Assembly: GCA_027531565.1 (NCBI GenBank)
Contig: JAPZSB010000006.1
Location: forward strand, 129,001 to 193,000
Reading direction: 5' to 3'
Source of the DNA: Beijerinckiaceae bacterium
GTDB lineage: Bacteria; Pseudomonadota; Alphaproteobacteria; Rhizobiales; Beijerinckiaceae
Length of the DNA: 64,000 bases
Shown: piece by piece, positions 20,038 to 30,351 of the stretch
Numbering within the stretch: the first letter of the stretch is position 1
How the letters are laid out: every line of letters begins with the position of its first letter
The notes under the pieces: model-generated
Told to the model about the DNA's origin: nothing
The model's input: the letters and a program-made list of their open reading frames with translations, nothing else
Databases searched by the model: none
Position numbers and translations under genes: made by a program

Positions 20038-20769
20038 TCAGGCGAACATGCCCAGCAGGCCATCGGACTGGCTCTGCATGGACTGGACGTCCTTGAGAAC
20101 GAGGTAGCGCTCGACAAGCTTGCGCGTGTAGGTGGCGTCCTTCAGCTTTTCCATGTCGAGCTTGTTCTCGAGCGTGACCTTGAGCCGCTCGACCTTGGTG
20201 GCGGCGGCGGAGCGGGGCAGGTTCAGCGCCGTCAGCGCGACATCGAACAGCACCGGATCGCCGATGATCTCGTAGCCGCTTTTCACCGCCCCGATCTTGC
20301 GCTGGAAGTACATCGCATCCGATACGGCGGGGTTGAGATCGCCAAGGCTGATCTCGTAGCGGGCATTCTTGTATTTCTCGATGACCCCGTTGATGAAGGT
20401 CTGGTCCTTCAGCTTCTCCGTGCCCTTGGTGAAGAACGCGAAATCGGCGTTGATGGTCCGGTAGCCGGCATTCGTCATGCGGTTGACGAGGGCCGCCGTG
20501 TCATTGGGATTGTCGCGCAGGATCTGCTTGATGCGGGCCGGATATTCGAGCTGGTCCTCCATGTCATAGGCGGTCAGTGCGAATTTCAGCAGGCGATAAT
20601 CCTTCAGGAAATCCTCCGGCGTGGCCATCGTGCCGACGCGCTCGCGGAAATACTCGATCTCCTTCTCGACCGTGGCACTCTTGGCGAACCGGGCCGTATT
20701 CACGGCGACCTTGTCGGCGCTGAGGCTCTTGAAGAGCGCATAGCCCGAGATGATATTTCCTGCCAACAT
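20038..20769 (-). CDS. DUF1217 family protein (flagellar-associated in rhizobia)
   Basis: 243-residue mostly helical protein with the DUF1217 pattern (SGYALFKSLSADKVAVNTARFAKSATVEKEIEYFRERVGTMATPEDFLKDYRLLKFALTAYDMEDQ). DUF1217 genes in rhizobia usually lie in flagellar clusters; here a lone copy is inserted between nadD and rsfS. No signal peptide. The start has AGGA about 9 nt upstream. Two near-matches to the CtrA box (TTAA-N7-TTAG at 20827 and TTAA-N7-TTGA at 20851) lie upstream, which would suit a flagellar gene. Confidence 0.8.
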   Translation of the reverse strand: MLAGNIISGYALFKSLSADKVAVNTARFAKSATVEKEIEYFRERVGTMATPEDFLKDYRLLKFALTAYDMEDQLEYPARIKQILRDNPNDTAALVNRMTNAGYRTINADFAFFTKGTEKLKDQTFINGVIEKYKNARYEISLGDLNPAVSDAMYFQRKIGAVKSGYEIIGDPVLFDVALTALNLPRSAAATKVERLKVTLENKLDMEKLKDATYTRKLVERYLVLKDVQSMQSQSDGLLGMFA

Positions 20770-20873
20770 GCCAATCGTTCCTGGATTGGAGACGCGATAC
20801 TGGCAGAAACCTTGGCACGGGCGGGGTTAAAACACCGTTAGCCCTGCCGATTAAGGAAATGTTGAAATCTCGG

Positions 20874-21506
20874 CTAGAATTGCCGCTTCTGCTCTGCCCG
20901 GAGCCGGGTGGAGGATTCCTCCGAACGTCGCCCGTGCAGGAACAGCCAGGCCGGCGGCGTGAGGCCGGCCAGCAAGCCGGCTGACCGTTCGGGCACGCGG
21001 AACGGTGCCAGGCTGCGGGCCGCGGGGCTGGCCACGGCCCGCAGGGTCGCGCCCGGCCGGTCGATGATCGCCATCGGTACGGAAGCGGCAATGGCCTGCC
21101 ATTTCTGCCAGCGATGGAACCCCGCGAGATTGTCTGCCCCCATGAGCCAGACGAACGAAACTCCGGGACAGCGCGCGCGGAGATAGCGGATCGTCTCCTC
21201 GGTATAGCGGGTGCCGATCGAGGCCTCGAGCCCGGTCACGACGATCCGGGGATCGGCGCCGATCAGCCGCCGGCACGCGGCCATCCGCTCCTGCTGCGAA
21301 GGCAGGCCCCGGATATCCTTCAGCGGATTGCCGGGGGTGACCAGCCACCAGACCCGGTCGAGCCGCAGCCGCCGCAAGGCCGTTTCCGCCACGAGCAGGT
21401 GCCCTACATGCGGCGGATTGAACGAACCGCCGAACAGGCCGATCCGCTGGCCGCTCTCGAAACGGGGCAGGAAGCGGGGCGTGAAGCGGGGCATCGCAGG
21501 CGTCAA
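20874..21506 (-). CDS. nadD: Nicotinate-nucleotide adenylyltransferase
   Basis: 210-residue nucleotidyltransferase. IGLFGGSFNPPHVGHLLVAE carries the (H/T)xGH-type HVGH motif, and the SSTRLR-like ISSTxIR element near the C-terminus (ESSTRLRA) is present. It makes deamido-NAD from nicotinate mononucleotide and ATP. The start is TTG 21506, with GAGG 8 nt upstream and 1 nt after proA; ATG 21494 is an alternative that shortens it by four residues. Confidence 0.94.
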   Translation of the reverse strand: MTPAMPRFTPRFLPRFESGQRIGLFGGSFNPPHVGHLLVAETALRRLRLDRVWWLVTPGNPLKDIRGLPSQQERMAACRRLIGADPRIVVTGLEASIGTRYTEETIRYLRARCPGVSFVWLMGADNLAGFHRWQKWQAIAASVPMAIIDRPGATLRAVASPAARSLAPFRVPERSAGLLAGLTPPAWLFLHGRRSEESSTRLRAEQKRQF

Positions 21507-21507
21507 G

Positions 21508-22803
21508 TCAGGGCCTCACCGTGCCCTGCCCGCGGACGACATATTTGAAACTCGTGAGCTGCTCGACACCGACCGGGCCCCGCGCATGCATCCGGCCGGT
21601 GGCAATGCCGATCTCGGCGCCGAAGCCGAATTCGCCGCCATCGGCGAATTGCGTCGAGGCATTGTGCAGCACGATGGCTGAATCCACCTCGCGCAGGAAG
21701 CGCGTCGCCACGGCTTCGTCGGCCGTCACGATGCAATCGGTATGGTTCGAGCCGTAGCGGGCGATATGCGCGATCGCCTCGTCCGGCCCCGAAACGACCT
21801 TCGCGGCGATGATCGCGTCGAGATATTCGGTCGACCAGTCCTCCTCGACAGCTGCCGTCACGCGAGGGTCGGCTGCCTGGCAGGCCGCATCACCACGAAC
21901 CGCGCAACCGGCATCGAGCAGGGCCGAGAGCAACGGCTTGAGATGCGTTCCCGCGATGGCCGCATCGACCAGCAGCGTCTCGGCCGAGCCGCAGACCCCC
22001 GTCCGGCGGAGCTTGGCGTTGAGCAGCACCGCCTTCGCCATCGCGAGATCGGCCTTCTCATGCACATAGACATGGTTGTTGCCATCGAGATGCGCAAAGA
22101 CCGGCACGCGGGCTTCCTGCTGCACGCGGGCCACGAGGCTCTTGCCGCCGCGCGGCACGATCACGTCGATCGCGCCGTCGAGCCCGGCCAGCATCTGGCC
22201 CACTGCCTCGCGATCCCCGAACGGCACCAATTGCACCGCCGCTTCCGGCACGCCTTCGGCCACGAGGCCGCGCAGCATGGCCGCGTGGATCGCCAGCGCC
22301 GAACGCAGCGCGCCCGAACCGGTCCGCAGGATGACGGCATTGCCCGCCTTGAGGCAGAGCGCGCCGGCATCGGCCGTCACGTTGGGACGGCTCTCGAAAA
22401 TCACGCCGATCACCCCCAGGGGCGTGCGCACGCGCGAGATGCGCAGGCCGTTCGGCCGGGTCCATTCCTCCATCACCGACCCGACCGGATCGGGCAGGCC
22501 GGCAATATCCTCGATCGAGGCGGCAATCGCCTCGATCCGCGCCTCGTTCAGCAGCAGCCGGTCAAGAAAGGCCGCGCTCTGGCCTTCGGCCGTGGCCTCG
22601 GCACAATCGAGGGCATTCGCCTCGAGGATGGCCGGCATCGCCTGCCGGACGGCCGCTGCCGCGGCACGGAGGGCCCGCGCCTTCTTCTCGGCCGGCATCA
22701 GCCCGAGCAGCCCCGCCGCCTCGCGCGCCTTGCGGCCCATGGCCCGCATCTCGGCGGTCAGCCGGGCCTTGTCGGCCGGGTTCGGCACATGCCGGTTCAT
22801 CAC
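21508..22803 (-). CDS. proA: Glutamate-5-semialdehyde (gamma-glutamyl phosphate) reductase
   Basis: 431-residue aldehyde dehydrogenase-fold enzyme of proline synthesis. [34 protein letters not shown] and the catalytic-Cys region ([16 protein letters not shown]) are intact. It reduces gamma-glutamyl phosphate with NADPH to glutamate semialdehyde. Its ATG overlaps the proB stop codon by 4 nt, so the two are translationally coupled. Confidence 0.96.
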   Translation of the reverse strand: MMNRHVPNPADKARLTAEMRAMGRKAREAAGLLGLMPAEKKARALRAAAAAVRQAMPAILEANALDCAEATAEGQSAAFLDRLLLNEARIEAIAASIEDIAGLPDPVGSVMEEWTRPNGLRISRVRTPLGVIGVIFESRPNVTADAGALCLKAGNAVILRTGSGALRSALAIHAAMLRGLVAEGVPEAAVQLVPFGDREAVGQMLAGLDGAIDVIVPRGGKSLVARVQQEARVPVFAHLDGNNHVYVHEKADLAMAKAVLLNAKLRRTGVCGSAETLLVDAAIAGTHLKPLLSALLDAGCAVRGDAACQAADPRVTAAVEEDWSTEYLDAIIAAKVVSGPDEAIAHIARYGSNHTDCIVTADEAVATRFLREVDSAIVLHNASTQFADGGEFGFGAEIGIATGRMHARGPVGVEQLTSFKYVVRGQGTVRP

Positions 22804-23942
22804 TCGTCTCCGTTCACCGCCATCGCCCCGTCGCTCGAGAGCACGAGATCGTCGCGATGGATGATTTCCTTCCGCCCTGCATAGCCGAGAACCGGCTCGA
22901 TGTCGCGGGTGCCGCGCCCGGCGATCCGGATGGCATCGACGGCGTCATAGGCGACCAGCCCGCGCGCCACCTCGCCGCCATCGGTCCCGCGGACGACCAC
23001 ACAATCCCCCCGCGCGAACGACCCCTCGACGCGGCGCACGCCGGCCGGCAGCAGGCTCTTCCCGTCCTGGATCGCCTTCACCGCCCCGTCATCGATCACC
23101 AGCATGCCGCGCGGCTCCAGCGTTCCGGCAATCCAGCGTTTGCGCGCCGTCACCGGGCTCGACGGCGAGAGGAACCAGGTGCAGCGCGCGCCCTCGATCA
23201 CCGCCCGCAGCGGATTGAGGCGCAGTCCGTTGGCGATGAGCATCGCTGCGCCGCCGGTCGTGGCGATCTTCGCCGCCTCGATCTTGGTCATCATGCCGCC
23301 GCGCGAGAGTTCCGACGCTGCGCCGCCGGCCATCGCCTCGATCCGCGCCGTGATGCGCGGCACGACCGGCACGAATTCCGCCTGCGGGTCCTTCTGCGGC
23401 GGGGCCGTGAACAGCCCGTCGATATCCGAGAGCAGCACCACGCAATCCGCCGAGGCCATGGAGCCGACCCGCGCCGCCAGCCGGTCATTGTCGCCGTAGC
23501 GGATCTCGGTTGTGGCGACCGTGTCATTCTCGTTGATCACCGGGATGGCCCGGTGCCGCAGCAGGGTGCCGAGCGTGGCCCGGGCATTGAGATAGCGGCG
23601 GCGCTCCTCGGTGTCGCCATAGGTCAGCAGGATCTGCGCCGCGGTGATGCCATGCCGCGCGAGGCTCTCCGCCCAGACGCGGGCCAGCGCGATCTGCCCG
23701 ACCGCGGCCGCGGCCTGCGCCTCTTCGAGTTCGAGCGCCGGCTTCTTCAGGCCCAGTACCGTGCGCCCCATCGCAATGGCGCCGGAGGAAACGACAAGCA
23801 CATCCGCACCCCCGGCATGGAGGGCGGCGATATCGTCGGTGAGGGCTTCGAGCCACGCCTTCTTCAGGCCGCCCTTGCGCTCGACGAGCAGCGACGAGCC
23901 CACCTTGATGACGATGCGGCGGAAGCCGGAGAGCGAGGGCAT
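22800..23942 (-). CDS. proB: Glutamate 5-kinase
   Basis: 380-residue kinase with the N-terminal amino-acid kinase fold ([55 protein letters not shown]) and a C-terminal PUA domain ([28 protein letters not shown]). It phosphorylates glutamate in the first step of proline synthesis and is usually feedback-inhibited by proline. ATG 23942 is taken as start; the frame could extend to GTG 23978, but the added residues do not match the family. A CtrA-type box lies 9 bp upstream. Confidence 0.95.
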   Translation of the reverse strand: MPSLSGFRRIVIKVGSSLLVERKGGLKKAWLEALTDDIAALHAGGADVLVVSSGAIAMGRTVLGLKKPALELEEAQAAAAVGQIALARVWAESLARHGITAAQILLTYGDTEERRRYLNARATLGTLLRHRAIPVINENDTVATTEIRYGDNDRLAARVGSMASADCVVLLSDIDGLFTAPPQKDPQAEFVPVVPRITARIEAMAGGAASELSRGGMMTKIEAAKIATTGGAAMLIANGLRLNPLRAVIEGARCTWFLSPSSPVTARKRWIAGTLEPRGMLVIDDGAVKAIQDGKSLLPAGVRRVEGSFARGDCVVVRGTDGGEVARGLVAYDAVDAIRIAGRGTRDIEPVLGYAGRKEIIHRDDLVLSSDGAMAVNGDE

Positions 23943-23950
23943 TGACAAAA

Positions 23951-23965
23951 TTAACGCTTTCTTAA
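23951..23965. promoter_or_regulatory. CtrA-type box between proB and the coiled-coil gene
   Basis: TTAACGCTTTCTTAA matches TTAA-N7-TTAA exactly. It lies 9 bp before the proB ATG and 135 bp before the coiled-coil gene start, next to a long dyad. It could control either divergent gene. Confidence 0.5.
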
Positions 23966-23983
23966 CTTTTCCGGGCACGCCGT

Positions 23984-24028
23984 CACAATCCGGATATAAT
24001 GGTGGTATGCCATTATCGTCGGATTGTG
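23984..24028. promoter_or_regulatory. 45-bp interrupted dyad with an embedded TATAAT
   Basis: Outer arms CACAATCCG (23984-23992) and CGGATTGTG (24020-24028) and inner arms ATAATGG (23996-24002) and CCATTAT (24010-24016) are all perfect, separated by matched 3-nt gaps and a 7-nt loop. A consensus -10 word TATAAT (23995-24000, plus strand) is inside the left half. It lies between divergent proB and the coiled-coil gene. It could be a double operator or an RNA hairpin in the 5' leader of the plus-strand gene. Confidence 0.6.
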
Positions 24029-24100
24029 GGGATAGCCGAGTTTTGCTAACTAGCAGCCTCTCTGGAAACCTGCCACCCGCCGTTTGCGACAGGAAGCGCC

Positions 24101-25543
24101 ATGAATTGGGAATTCCTCAAGATTCACCGTGAAGGCCGGAACCGTCAGGATTCGGCCGCGCAATCCGGCTCGGACCGGCAGGCTGCGCAATCCGGTGGCG
24201 TGCAGCTGCTGAAACCGTTCGATTCCCGGGCCCTCGGCACGGCGCGCGAAGCGGTGCGCGGCAATCTCGACGAGTTCGAGGCCACGCTCCAGACGGTGTC
24301 GCGCCTGCCGGAACAGTTCCGGCTGGTGATGGCGCCGATCGAGAATGCCGTGAACACCATGGCCCTCCTGCGCAACCGGCTGGAGATCGCCGAGGAGAAC
24401 CTCGCCGCCGAACAGCGTCGCGCCGGGAACCTTCTCACCGATTCCGCCCGCCTCGAGGCGGAACTCGACCGTCTGACGGCGGCGCTCAAGGCCGAGGAAA
24501 GCAACGCCTCGGCCCTGCGCGAGAAGAATTCCGCGGTCGAGACCGCACTGGCCCAGTTCCGGCAGGACAATGCGGAATTGCTGGCCAAGGTGAACCGCCT
24601 CGAGCCGCAGCTGCGCGAATTGACCGCCCTGCGCGACACGCACGAGAACGAGCTGGCCGATCTGCGCCGCGCCAAGGCGCAGGCGGATGACCTGATCGTC
24701 GGCTACAAGGCGGAACTGACGGCCGCGGCGGACGAGATTGCCAACCGCGACAATCTCCATGCCACGCTGCAGCTTGCCCATACCAAGAACCAGGAGCGGC
24801 TGGACGAGGCGACGAAGTCGATCGCCGAGCTGGAAGCGGCCCTCAAGCAGACCGAGGACAAGTTCTCCTTCGCCAGCGCGGCGCTGGTGCGCGAGCGCAA
24901 CGCCGCCCGCGCGCTCCGCACCGAGAACGAGCAGCTCTACAAGGAGCGCGACGAAACCAAGAACCAGTTCGAAAGCCAGATCGAGGCGGCCAAGGCCCGC
25001 TACGATTTCGTCGAGAAGATGCTGACGGAGGCCCGCGCCCGCTTCCACGAGGAAACGCGGCAGCTCTCGGTGGCCCGCCGCGAGCGCGCCGAGCGTGACC
25101 GCGAGATCGGCCGCCTGACGCTGGCGCTCGAAGCGGCCCAGCGCGATGCCACCGAATTGCGCAGCCAGATCGCGGCGGCGAACGAATCCGTCGCGGCGAC
25201 GAGCCAGCTTCTGGCCTCGGAAATCGAACAGCGGCGCAAGCTGGAGCTGGAAATCGACATGATCCGCTCGGAAAACTCGACGCTGCTGCTCAAGCAGAAG
25301 ACGTTGAGCGATTCCGCCCGGTCGATCGAGGCCACGGTGGCGGATGCCACGCAGAAATTCCAGGCGAAGGTCTCGCAGCTCAGCGCCGAGAACGAGCAGC
25401 TCCGCGCGGCGGTCAATGCCATGCAGAACCGTGGCGAGAAGACCTACGACGACGAATTCGCCTTCCTGTTCGACCGGAAGGACGAGGAAGGGGCCGCCGA
25501 CCCGAAAGAGGGCGGCGACGACAACATCATCCCCCTTCGCTGA
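24101..25543 (+). CDS. Long coiled-coil protein, function unknown
   Basis: 480-residue protein that I cannot assign to a named family. A basic, low-complexity head (residues 1-35) is followed by an almost unbroken alpha-helical coiled coil of heptads rich in Ala, Glu, Leu, Lys and Arg (about 55-440), and a short acidic tail ending in [31 protein letters not shown]. There is no signal peptide, membrane segment, or Walker motif, so it is cytoplasmic and not SMC. The head-rod-tail plan resembles bacterial intermediate-filament-like proteins such as crescentin, but sequence identity is not evident. It is divergent from proB with a 45-bp dyad and a CtrA box between them, and its 3' end overlaps the convergent TetR gene by 17 nt. 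Confidence 0.75.
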   Translation: MNWEFLKIHREGRNRQDSAAQSGSDRQAAQSGGVQLLKPFDSRALGTAREAVRGNLDEFEATLQTVSRLPEQFRLVMAPIENAVNTMALLRNRLEIAEENLAAEQRRAGNLLTDSARLEAELDRLTAALKAEESNASALREKNSAVETALAQFRQDNAELLAKVNRLEPQLRELTALRDTHENELADLRRAKAQADDLIVGYKAELTAAADEIANRDNLHATLQLAHTKNQERLDEATKSIAELEAALKQTEDKFSFASAALVRERNAARALRTENEQLYKERDETKNQFESQIEAAKARYDFVEKMLTEARARFHEETRQLSVARRERAERDREIGRLTLALEAAQRDATELRSQIAAANESVAATSQLLASEIEQRRKLELEIDMIRSENSTLLLKQKTLSDSARSIEATVADATQKFQAKVSQLSAENEQLRAAVNAMQNRGEKTYDDEFAFLFDRKDEEGAADPKEGGDDNIIPLR

Positions 25544-26117
25544 GCCGGAAACGCCGCGCGGCCTCGATCACCCGGATCGCCAGCCGCGCGCCGTCCTGCG
25601 CGTAGCCGGGCTCGTCGTGATAGAGCACCTGCGCCAGCGTGCCGTCGAGAATGACCGCCAGTTCGCGGGCATAGGGCTTCGGATCCGGATGCCCGTCCTC
25701 GGCCAGCACGCCCTCGAACAGCGCCTCGACCGTCTTCTTGAAGCCTGAAACCACCAGCCGGAGCGGATGGTCGCGCCGGTTGCCAAGGCTGGCGCCGACA
25801 CGCATCACGCCGCAGCCGGAGAATTCCGGCGCGCGCGCCACCCGTTCCAGAACCTCGAAAACCGCGAGGATGCGGTCATGGGCACCGATCGGCCGGCCGA
25901 GAATGCTGCGATAGATCGTCAGGATCTCGCCGGCATAGACGAGATAGCACTCGACGACGAAATCGTCCTTCTTGCGAAAAAACTTATAGAAGATCTTCTT
26001 CGTGACACCGGCTTCCCGGACAATATCCTCGACCAGAACTTCATGAATAGATAATTTATTAAAGAGGCGAAGTCCGGCAGCCAGGATGCCGGCCCGCGTT
26101 GCCTGATCATAATCCAC
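25527..26117 (-). CDS. TetR-family transcriptional regulator
   Basis: 196-residue TetR protein. The N-terminal helix-turn-helix is AGLRLFNKLSIHEVLVEDIVREAGVTKKIFYKFFRKKDDFVVE (about 15-57); the rest is the helical ligand domain. It sits between obgE and the coiled-coil gene, is not part of the conserved order around them, and has no obvious dedicated target beside it. It may be cotranscribed with obgE (105-nt gap). Confidence 0.85.
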   Translation of the reverse strand: MDYDQATRAGILAAGLRLFNKLSIHEVLVEDIVREAGVTKKIFYKFFRKKDDFVVECYLVYAGEILTIYRSILGRPIGAHDRILAVFEVLERVARAPEFSGCGVMRVGASLGNRRDHPLRLVVSGFKKTVEALFEGVLAEDGHPDPKPYARELAVILDGTLAQVLYHDEPGYAQDGARLAIRVIEAARRFRLSEGG

Positions 26118-26222
26118 AGATACACCGGAAAAACATCAATAAAGGAATCCGGGGACCATAGCAGAGCATCAGGCCGGCACAAGCCCGCCCGGCCCATCGC
26201 CATCAGGTTGTGATGGCGTCGT

Positions 26223-27388
<1,166 letters not shown>

Positions 27389-27406
27389 CTCAGGGCTCCC
27401 GCGCGG

Positions 27407-27946
27407 TCAATGCCCGGGGCGGATGGCGCGCGCGGCCGCTTCAGTCCGGGCGAAATTCACCTTTACCCGCGCGACGGGGATGAAATACTTCGAAACCCAG
27501 GCCGTATTGCGCAAGGTGCCATCCGCCTCGAGCAGCAGCGTGTCGGAGAAGCGCACGATATTCGGCTCGCCCTTCGGGTTGAGATTGACGTCATAGGCGA
27601 AATCGGCGCGGTTGCCCGACACGGTGACCAGCGTTTCCCCGATCACATCCTCCCGGGTGCCGATATAGGTCGTCGGGCTGGTCTTGCGGAACACCCAGGT
27701 CTTCGTGTCGCGCTCGCCATCGGTATAGACGAAATCTTCCCGCAGCCGCAGCACACGGCCATCCCAGCGCCCGGTCAGATCCACCCGGAAGCTGCGCGAG
27801 ACGCCGTTGATCGCGGAGAACTGGCCATAGGCATAGGTCTTGCCGCGGAAGAAATCCTCGAGCTTCAGCGTGGCGCCCTGCGCGAGGGCCGGGCTGGCCT
27901 GCAGGGCGGCGAGACCAAGCGCGAGGGTGAAATGGCGAGCCGGCAT
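27407..27946 (-). CDS. DUF3833 family secreted protein
   Basis: 179-residue protein with a signal peptide (HFTLALGLAALQASPALAQ). The mature part has the DUF3833 pattern: LEDFFRGKTYAYGQFSAINGVSRSFRVDLTGRWDGRVLRLREDFVYTDGERDTKTWVFRK. Many members are lipoproteins, but no lipobox Cys is seen here, so it is likely soluble in the periplasm. Function unknown. AGGAGAAG precedes the ATG. It is on the same strand between the GNAT gene and obgE. Confidence 0.8.
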   Translation of the reverse strand: MPARHFTLALGLAALQASPALAQGATLKLEDFFRGKTYAYGQFSAINGVSRSFRVDLTGRWDGRVLRLREDFVYTDGERDTKTWVFRKTSPTTYIGTREDVIGETLVTVSGNRADFAYDVNLNPKGEPNIVRFSDTLLLEADGTLRNTAWVSKYFIPVARVKVNFARTEAAARAIRPGH

Positions 27947-27994
27947 TCTCTTCTCCTGTTGTCAGGAAAGATACGCCTGCCGGCTCGCGGCGGA

Positions 27995-28624
27995 TCAGCC
28001 GATGGCAGCCATCGGGGCCGGCCGGCTCGGCACCGGCGCCCGCCATCCCTTGAGGCTCTGCCACAGGTTCCGCGTCAGCCGGTAGGTTTCCACCGGCACC
28101 GCGCCGTTCCAGGCCGGCAGGCTCAGGAAATCGCTGCCGGTAGGCTGGAAGCCGCAGCGTTCCAGCACCCGCCGCGAGGCCGGGTTGATCACCCGCACCG
28201 AGGCCACCAGCCGCTCGAGCCGGGTGAACAGGAAGGCCACGTCCACCAGCCCCTGCGCGGCTTCGGTGGCATAGCCCTGCTGCCAGTAGGGCTGCCCGAG
28301 CCAATAGCCCATCGAGGCCTCGCCCGGCTCCGTGAGGCGCAGGCCGATCATGCCGATCAGCACCTCGGGCTCGCGGCGCTCGACAATCGCGAGCTTGAGC
28401 TTGGAGCCCTCGCTGTTCCATTGCCGGGCATCGCCGACATAGCGGGCAGCCATGTCCTGCGAATACGGGTGCGGGATGATGCCCGTCATGTCGGAAATCA
28501 CGCGGCTTCCGGCCAGGCTGGCCAGCTGGGCGACATCCTCGACCTTGGGCCAGCGCAGGAACAGCCGGGGGGTCTCGAGGGTCAGCACGTCATCACGGAA
28601 CAAATCGGGCATCATGGCATTCAT
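27995..28624 (-). CDS. GNAT-family N-acetyltransferase (RimJ/RimL-like)
   Basis: 209-residue acetyltransferase. ETPRLFLRWPKVEDVAQLASLAG at the N-terminus and GYWLGQPYWQQGYATEAAQGLVDVAF (acetyl-CoA pyrophosphate loop Q/RxxGxA/G) with VRVINPASRRVLERCGFQPTG are typical of the RimJ/RimL group that acetylates protein N-termini or small amines. ATG 28624 is preceded by AAGGACC. A GNAT gene between rpmA and obgE is common in Hyphomicrobiales. Confidence 0.88.
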   Translation of the reverse strand: MNAMMPDLFRDDVLTLETPRLFLRWPKVEDVAQLASLAGSRVISDMTGIIPHPYSQDMAARYVGDARQWNSEGSKLKLAIVERREPEVLIGMIGLRLTEPGEASMGYWLGQPYWQQGYATEAAQGLVDVAFLFTRLERLVASVRVINPASRRVLERCGFQPTGSDFLSLPAWNGAVPVETYRLTRNLWQSLKGWRAPVPSRPAPMAAIG

Positions 28625-28700
28625 CCGGTCCTTGCCCGGGCGGGAACCTCGCAAGCATTCCCGCCGGGTGTTGCAGACTTTCCGGCCCATGCAGTGCCGG

Positions 28701-28735
28701 AAAAAGCGAAGGGAGGCTCGGTTCCCCGGCCTCCC
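28701..28735 (-). terminator. Terminator downstream of rpmA
   Basis: On the minus strand GGGAGGC and GCCTCCC (28711-28717 and 28729-28735 in plus coordinates) form a stem with an 11-nt loop, followed by TTCGCTTTTT. It lies about 110 nt after the rpmA stop and before the GNAT gene, so it probably ends the rplU-rpmA transcript. Confidence 0.65.
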
Positions 28736-28844
28736 CGATCAGTTTCGCTTCGAATGGGGCGTTCTGGTGCCGCCCGATGCTCTGCTCGCCGCCGGTTCGG
28801 TTCCCTGGGAACCACCGGCGGGGAGGATCATGCTCGTCCGCCGG

Positions 28845-29114
28845 TTATTCTGCTGCTTCGGCCGTAGCCGGAACGACGTTGACGTATTGACGCGGGCCTT
28901 TCTGTTTGAAGACCACGACACCGTCACAGGTCGCAAAGAGCGTATGGTCGACGCCGATGCCGACATTGGTGCCGGGATGCCACTTGGTCCCGCGCTGACG
29001 CACGATGATGTTGCCGGCGAGGACAGCCTCGTTGCCGAACTTCTTCACGCCCAGGCGCTTTGAATGCGAATCGCGACCGTTGCGCGACGAACCGCCAGCT
29101 TTTTTGTGAGCCAT
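28845..29114 (-). CDS. rpmA: 50S ribosomal protein bL27
   Basis: 89-residue ribosomal protein. [27 protein letters not shown] is the near-invariant N-terminus that reaches the peptidyl transferase centre, and [28 protein letters not shown] is the core. It starts directly with the mature Met-Ala (no Firmicute-type cleaved leader). Downstream of rplU, 129 nt apart, in the standard order. Confidence 0.97.
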   Translation of the reverse strand: MAHKKAGGSSRNGRDSHSKRLGVKKFGNEAVLAGNIIVRQRGTKWHPGTNVGIGVDHTLFATCDGVVVFKQKGPRQYVNVVPATAEAAE

Positions 29115-29243
29115 GGTGGTGCTCCTTCAATCCCTCAGCGGGAAAGATCAAATCCGTTCGGATGATCCTTACCCGAAAACAGTTTCCATTTCACCCGGAA
29201 AATGACAGCGGGGCTGACCTTTGTCGCCCCCTGCCTTCCGGTG

Positions 29244-29873
29244 TCAGCGATCTTCGCCCGACGCGAGCTCGGCCTGGTCGGCCTTGGCGCGCGGCGGCTT
29301 GCCGGCGAGGAGTTCCTTCGCCTGCTCGACCCATTCCTCGCGCGTGGCACGGCCGCGCAGCTTGAGTTCCTCGTCCCACTTGGCAATGTCGGCCTCGCCC
29401 CAGGCCGCGATCTGCGACCAGGAGGTGATGCCCGCCGCGCGGAGCTTCTTCTCGATCGTCGGGCCGATGCCGGCGATCAGCGAGAGGTTCGATTCGTCGC
29501 GGGCTTCCCCGGCGGCGGCGAGCGCGACCGGCTTGGCGGCCTTGGCGGCGCTCGGCTTCTTGCCATCCGTCAGGATCTCGGTGATCCGGACGATGGTGAG
29601 GTCCTGGCGGTGGCCCTTCTTGCGCTTCGAGTTCTGGCGGCGGCGCTTCTTGAACGAAATGACCTTCGGACCGCGGGCCTGTTCGACCAGTTCCCCGGCA
29701 ACCGTGGCGCCGGCCACGGTCGGCGAACCGATCACGGCCTTCTCGCCACCCAGCATGAGCACGGTTTCGAAAGCGATCACGTCACCCGGATTGCCTTCGA
29801 GGCGCTCGACGGTGATGACGTCATTGGCAGCAACAGTATATTGCTTGCCGCCCGTCTTGATGACAGCGAACAT
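29244..29873 (-). CDS. rplU: 50S ribosomal protein bL21 with long C-terminal extension
   Basis: 209 residues; the bL21 core is only residues 1-103 ([25 protein letters not shown] ... [27 protein letters not shown]). The remaining half is Ala/Lys-rich and contains [52 protein letters not shown], a helix-hairpin-helix fold of the kind found in some DNA/RNA-binding proteins. Several Rhizobiales carry such an extension. The second ATG (29873) is preferred: the AGGA site is 8 nt from it but only 2 nt from ATG 29879, and the family starts [11 protein letters not shown]. Confidence 0.95.
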   Translation of the reverse strand: MFAVIKTGGKQYTVAANDVITVERLEGNPGDVIAFETVLMLGGEKAVIGSPTVAGATVAGELVEQARGPKVISFKKRRRQNSKRKKGHRQDLTIVRITEILTDGKKPSAAKAAKPVALAAAGEARDESNLSLIAGIGPTIEKKLRAAGITSWSQIAAWGEADIAKWDEELKLRGRATREEWVEQAKELLAGKPPRAKADQAELASGEDR

Positions 29874-30261
29874 ATCCATCTTCCTTCTTCACTGCCCTGA
29901 GATGGACCGAGCCACCCGGCAGTCTTTTTGCCTGTCCGCGCCTTCGTCAGGTGGACCTGATCCCCGCGCAAGACGAAAAGCGCGGTTCTGCTGCCGCGCT
30001 GCTGCCGTCTCCTTGATCCCAACGCCGGCCAAAGTCAAGTCGGCCCTGCCGGAAACCGCTCCGCCCGGCCGCCCCGGCACGCTGCACCCGCTTGCCTGCA
30101 GCCAGCGGCCGGCCTGCCACCCCGCTACCCGCCACGCCCCCTCGCGAGGGCGGCCCGCAGGAGGCGGCGACAGGATCTTCCGGAACGGGCTGAAAACAGC
30201 CTTGCATTGCACCGCAGGCTTCTGTATCTCCCGGCGCCTGACCACGCGTTCGCGCGTCCAC
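29874..30261. other. Intergenic region upstream of rplU and the tRNA
   Basis: 388 bp without a credible gene. It must hold the rplU promoter (minus strand) and the tRNA-Ser promoter (plus strand). It is GC-rich with CTGCTGCCGCG repeats near 29990-30005. I see no clear -35/-10 pair, terminator or attachment site. Confidence 0.5.
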
Positions 30262-30351
30262 GGAGAGGTGGCAGAGTGGTCGATCGCGCCGCACTCGAAA
30301 TGCGGAGTACGTGCAAGCGTACCGGGGGTTCGAATCCCTCCCTCTCCGCCA
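30262..30351 (+). tRNA. tRNA-Ser (CGA anticodon)
   Basis: 90-nt tRNA including a coded CCA end. The acceptor stem GGAGAGG (30262-30268) pairs with CCTCTCC (30341-30347), then discriminator G and CCA. The anticodon loop CTCGAAA gives CGA (reads UCG). A long variable arm (AGTACGTGCAAGCGTACC) is the serine class II mark; GGTTCGAATCC is the T-arm. The 3' end points to a tyrosine recombinase 1 kb away, the classic setting of an integration site. Confidence 0.96.
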
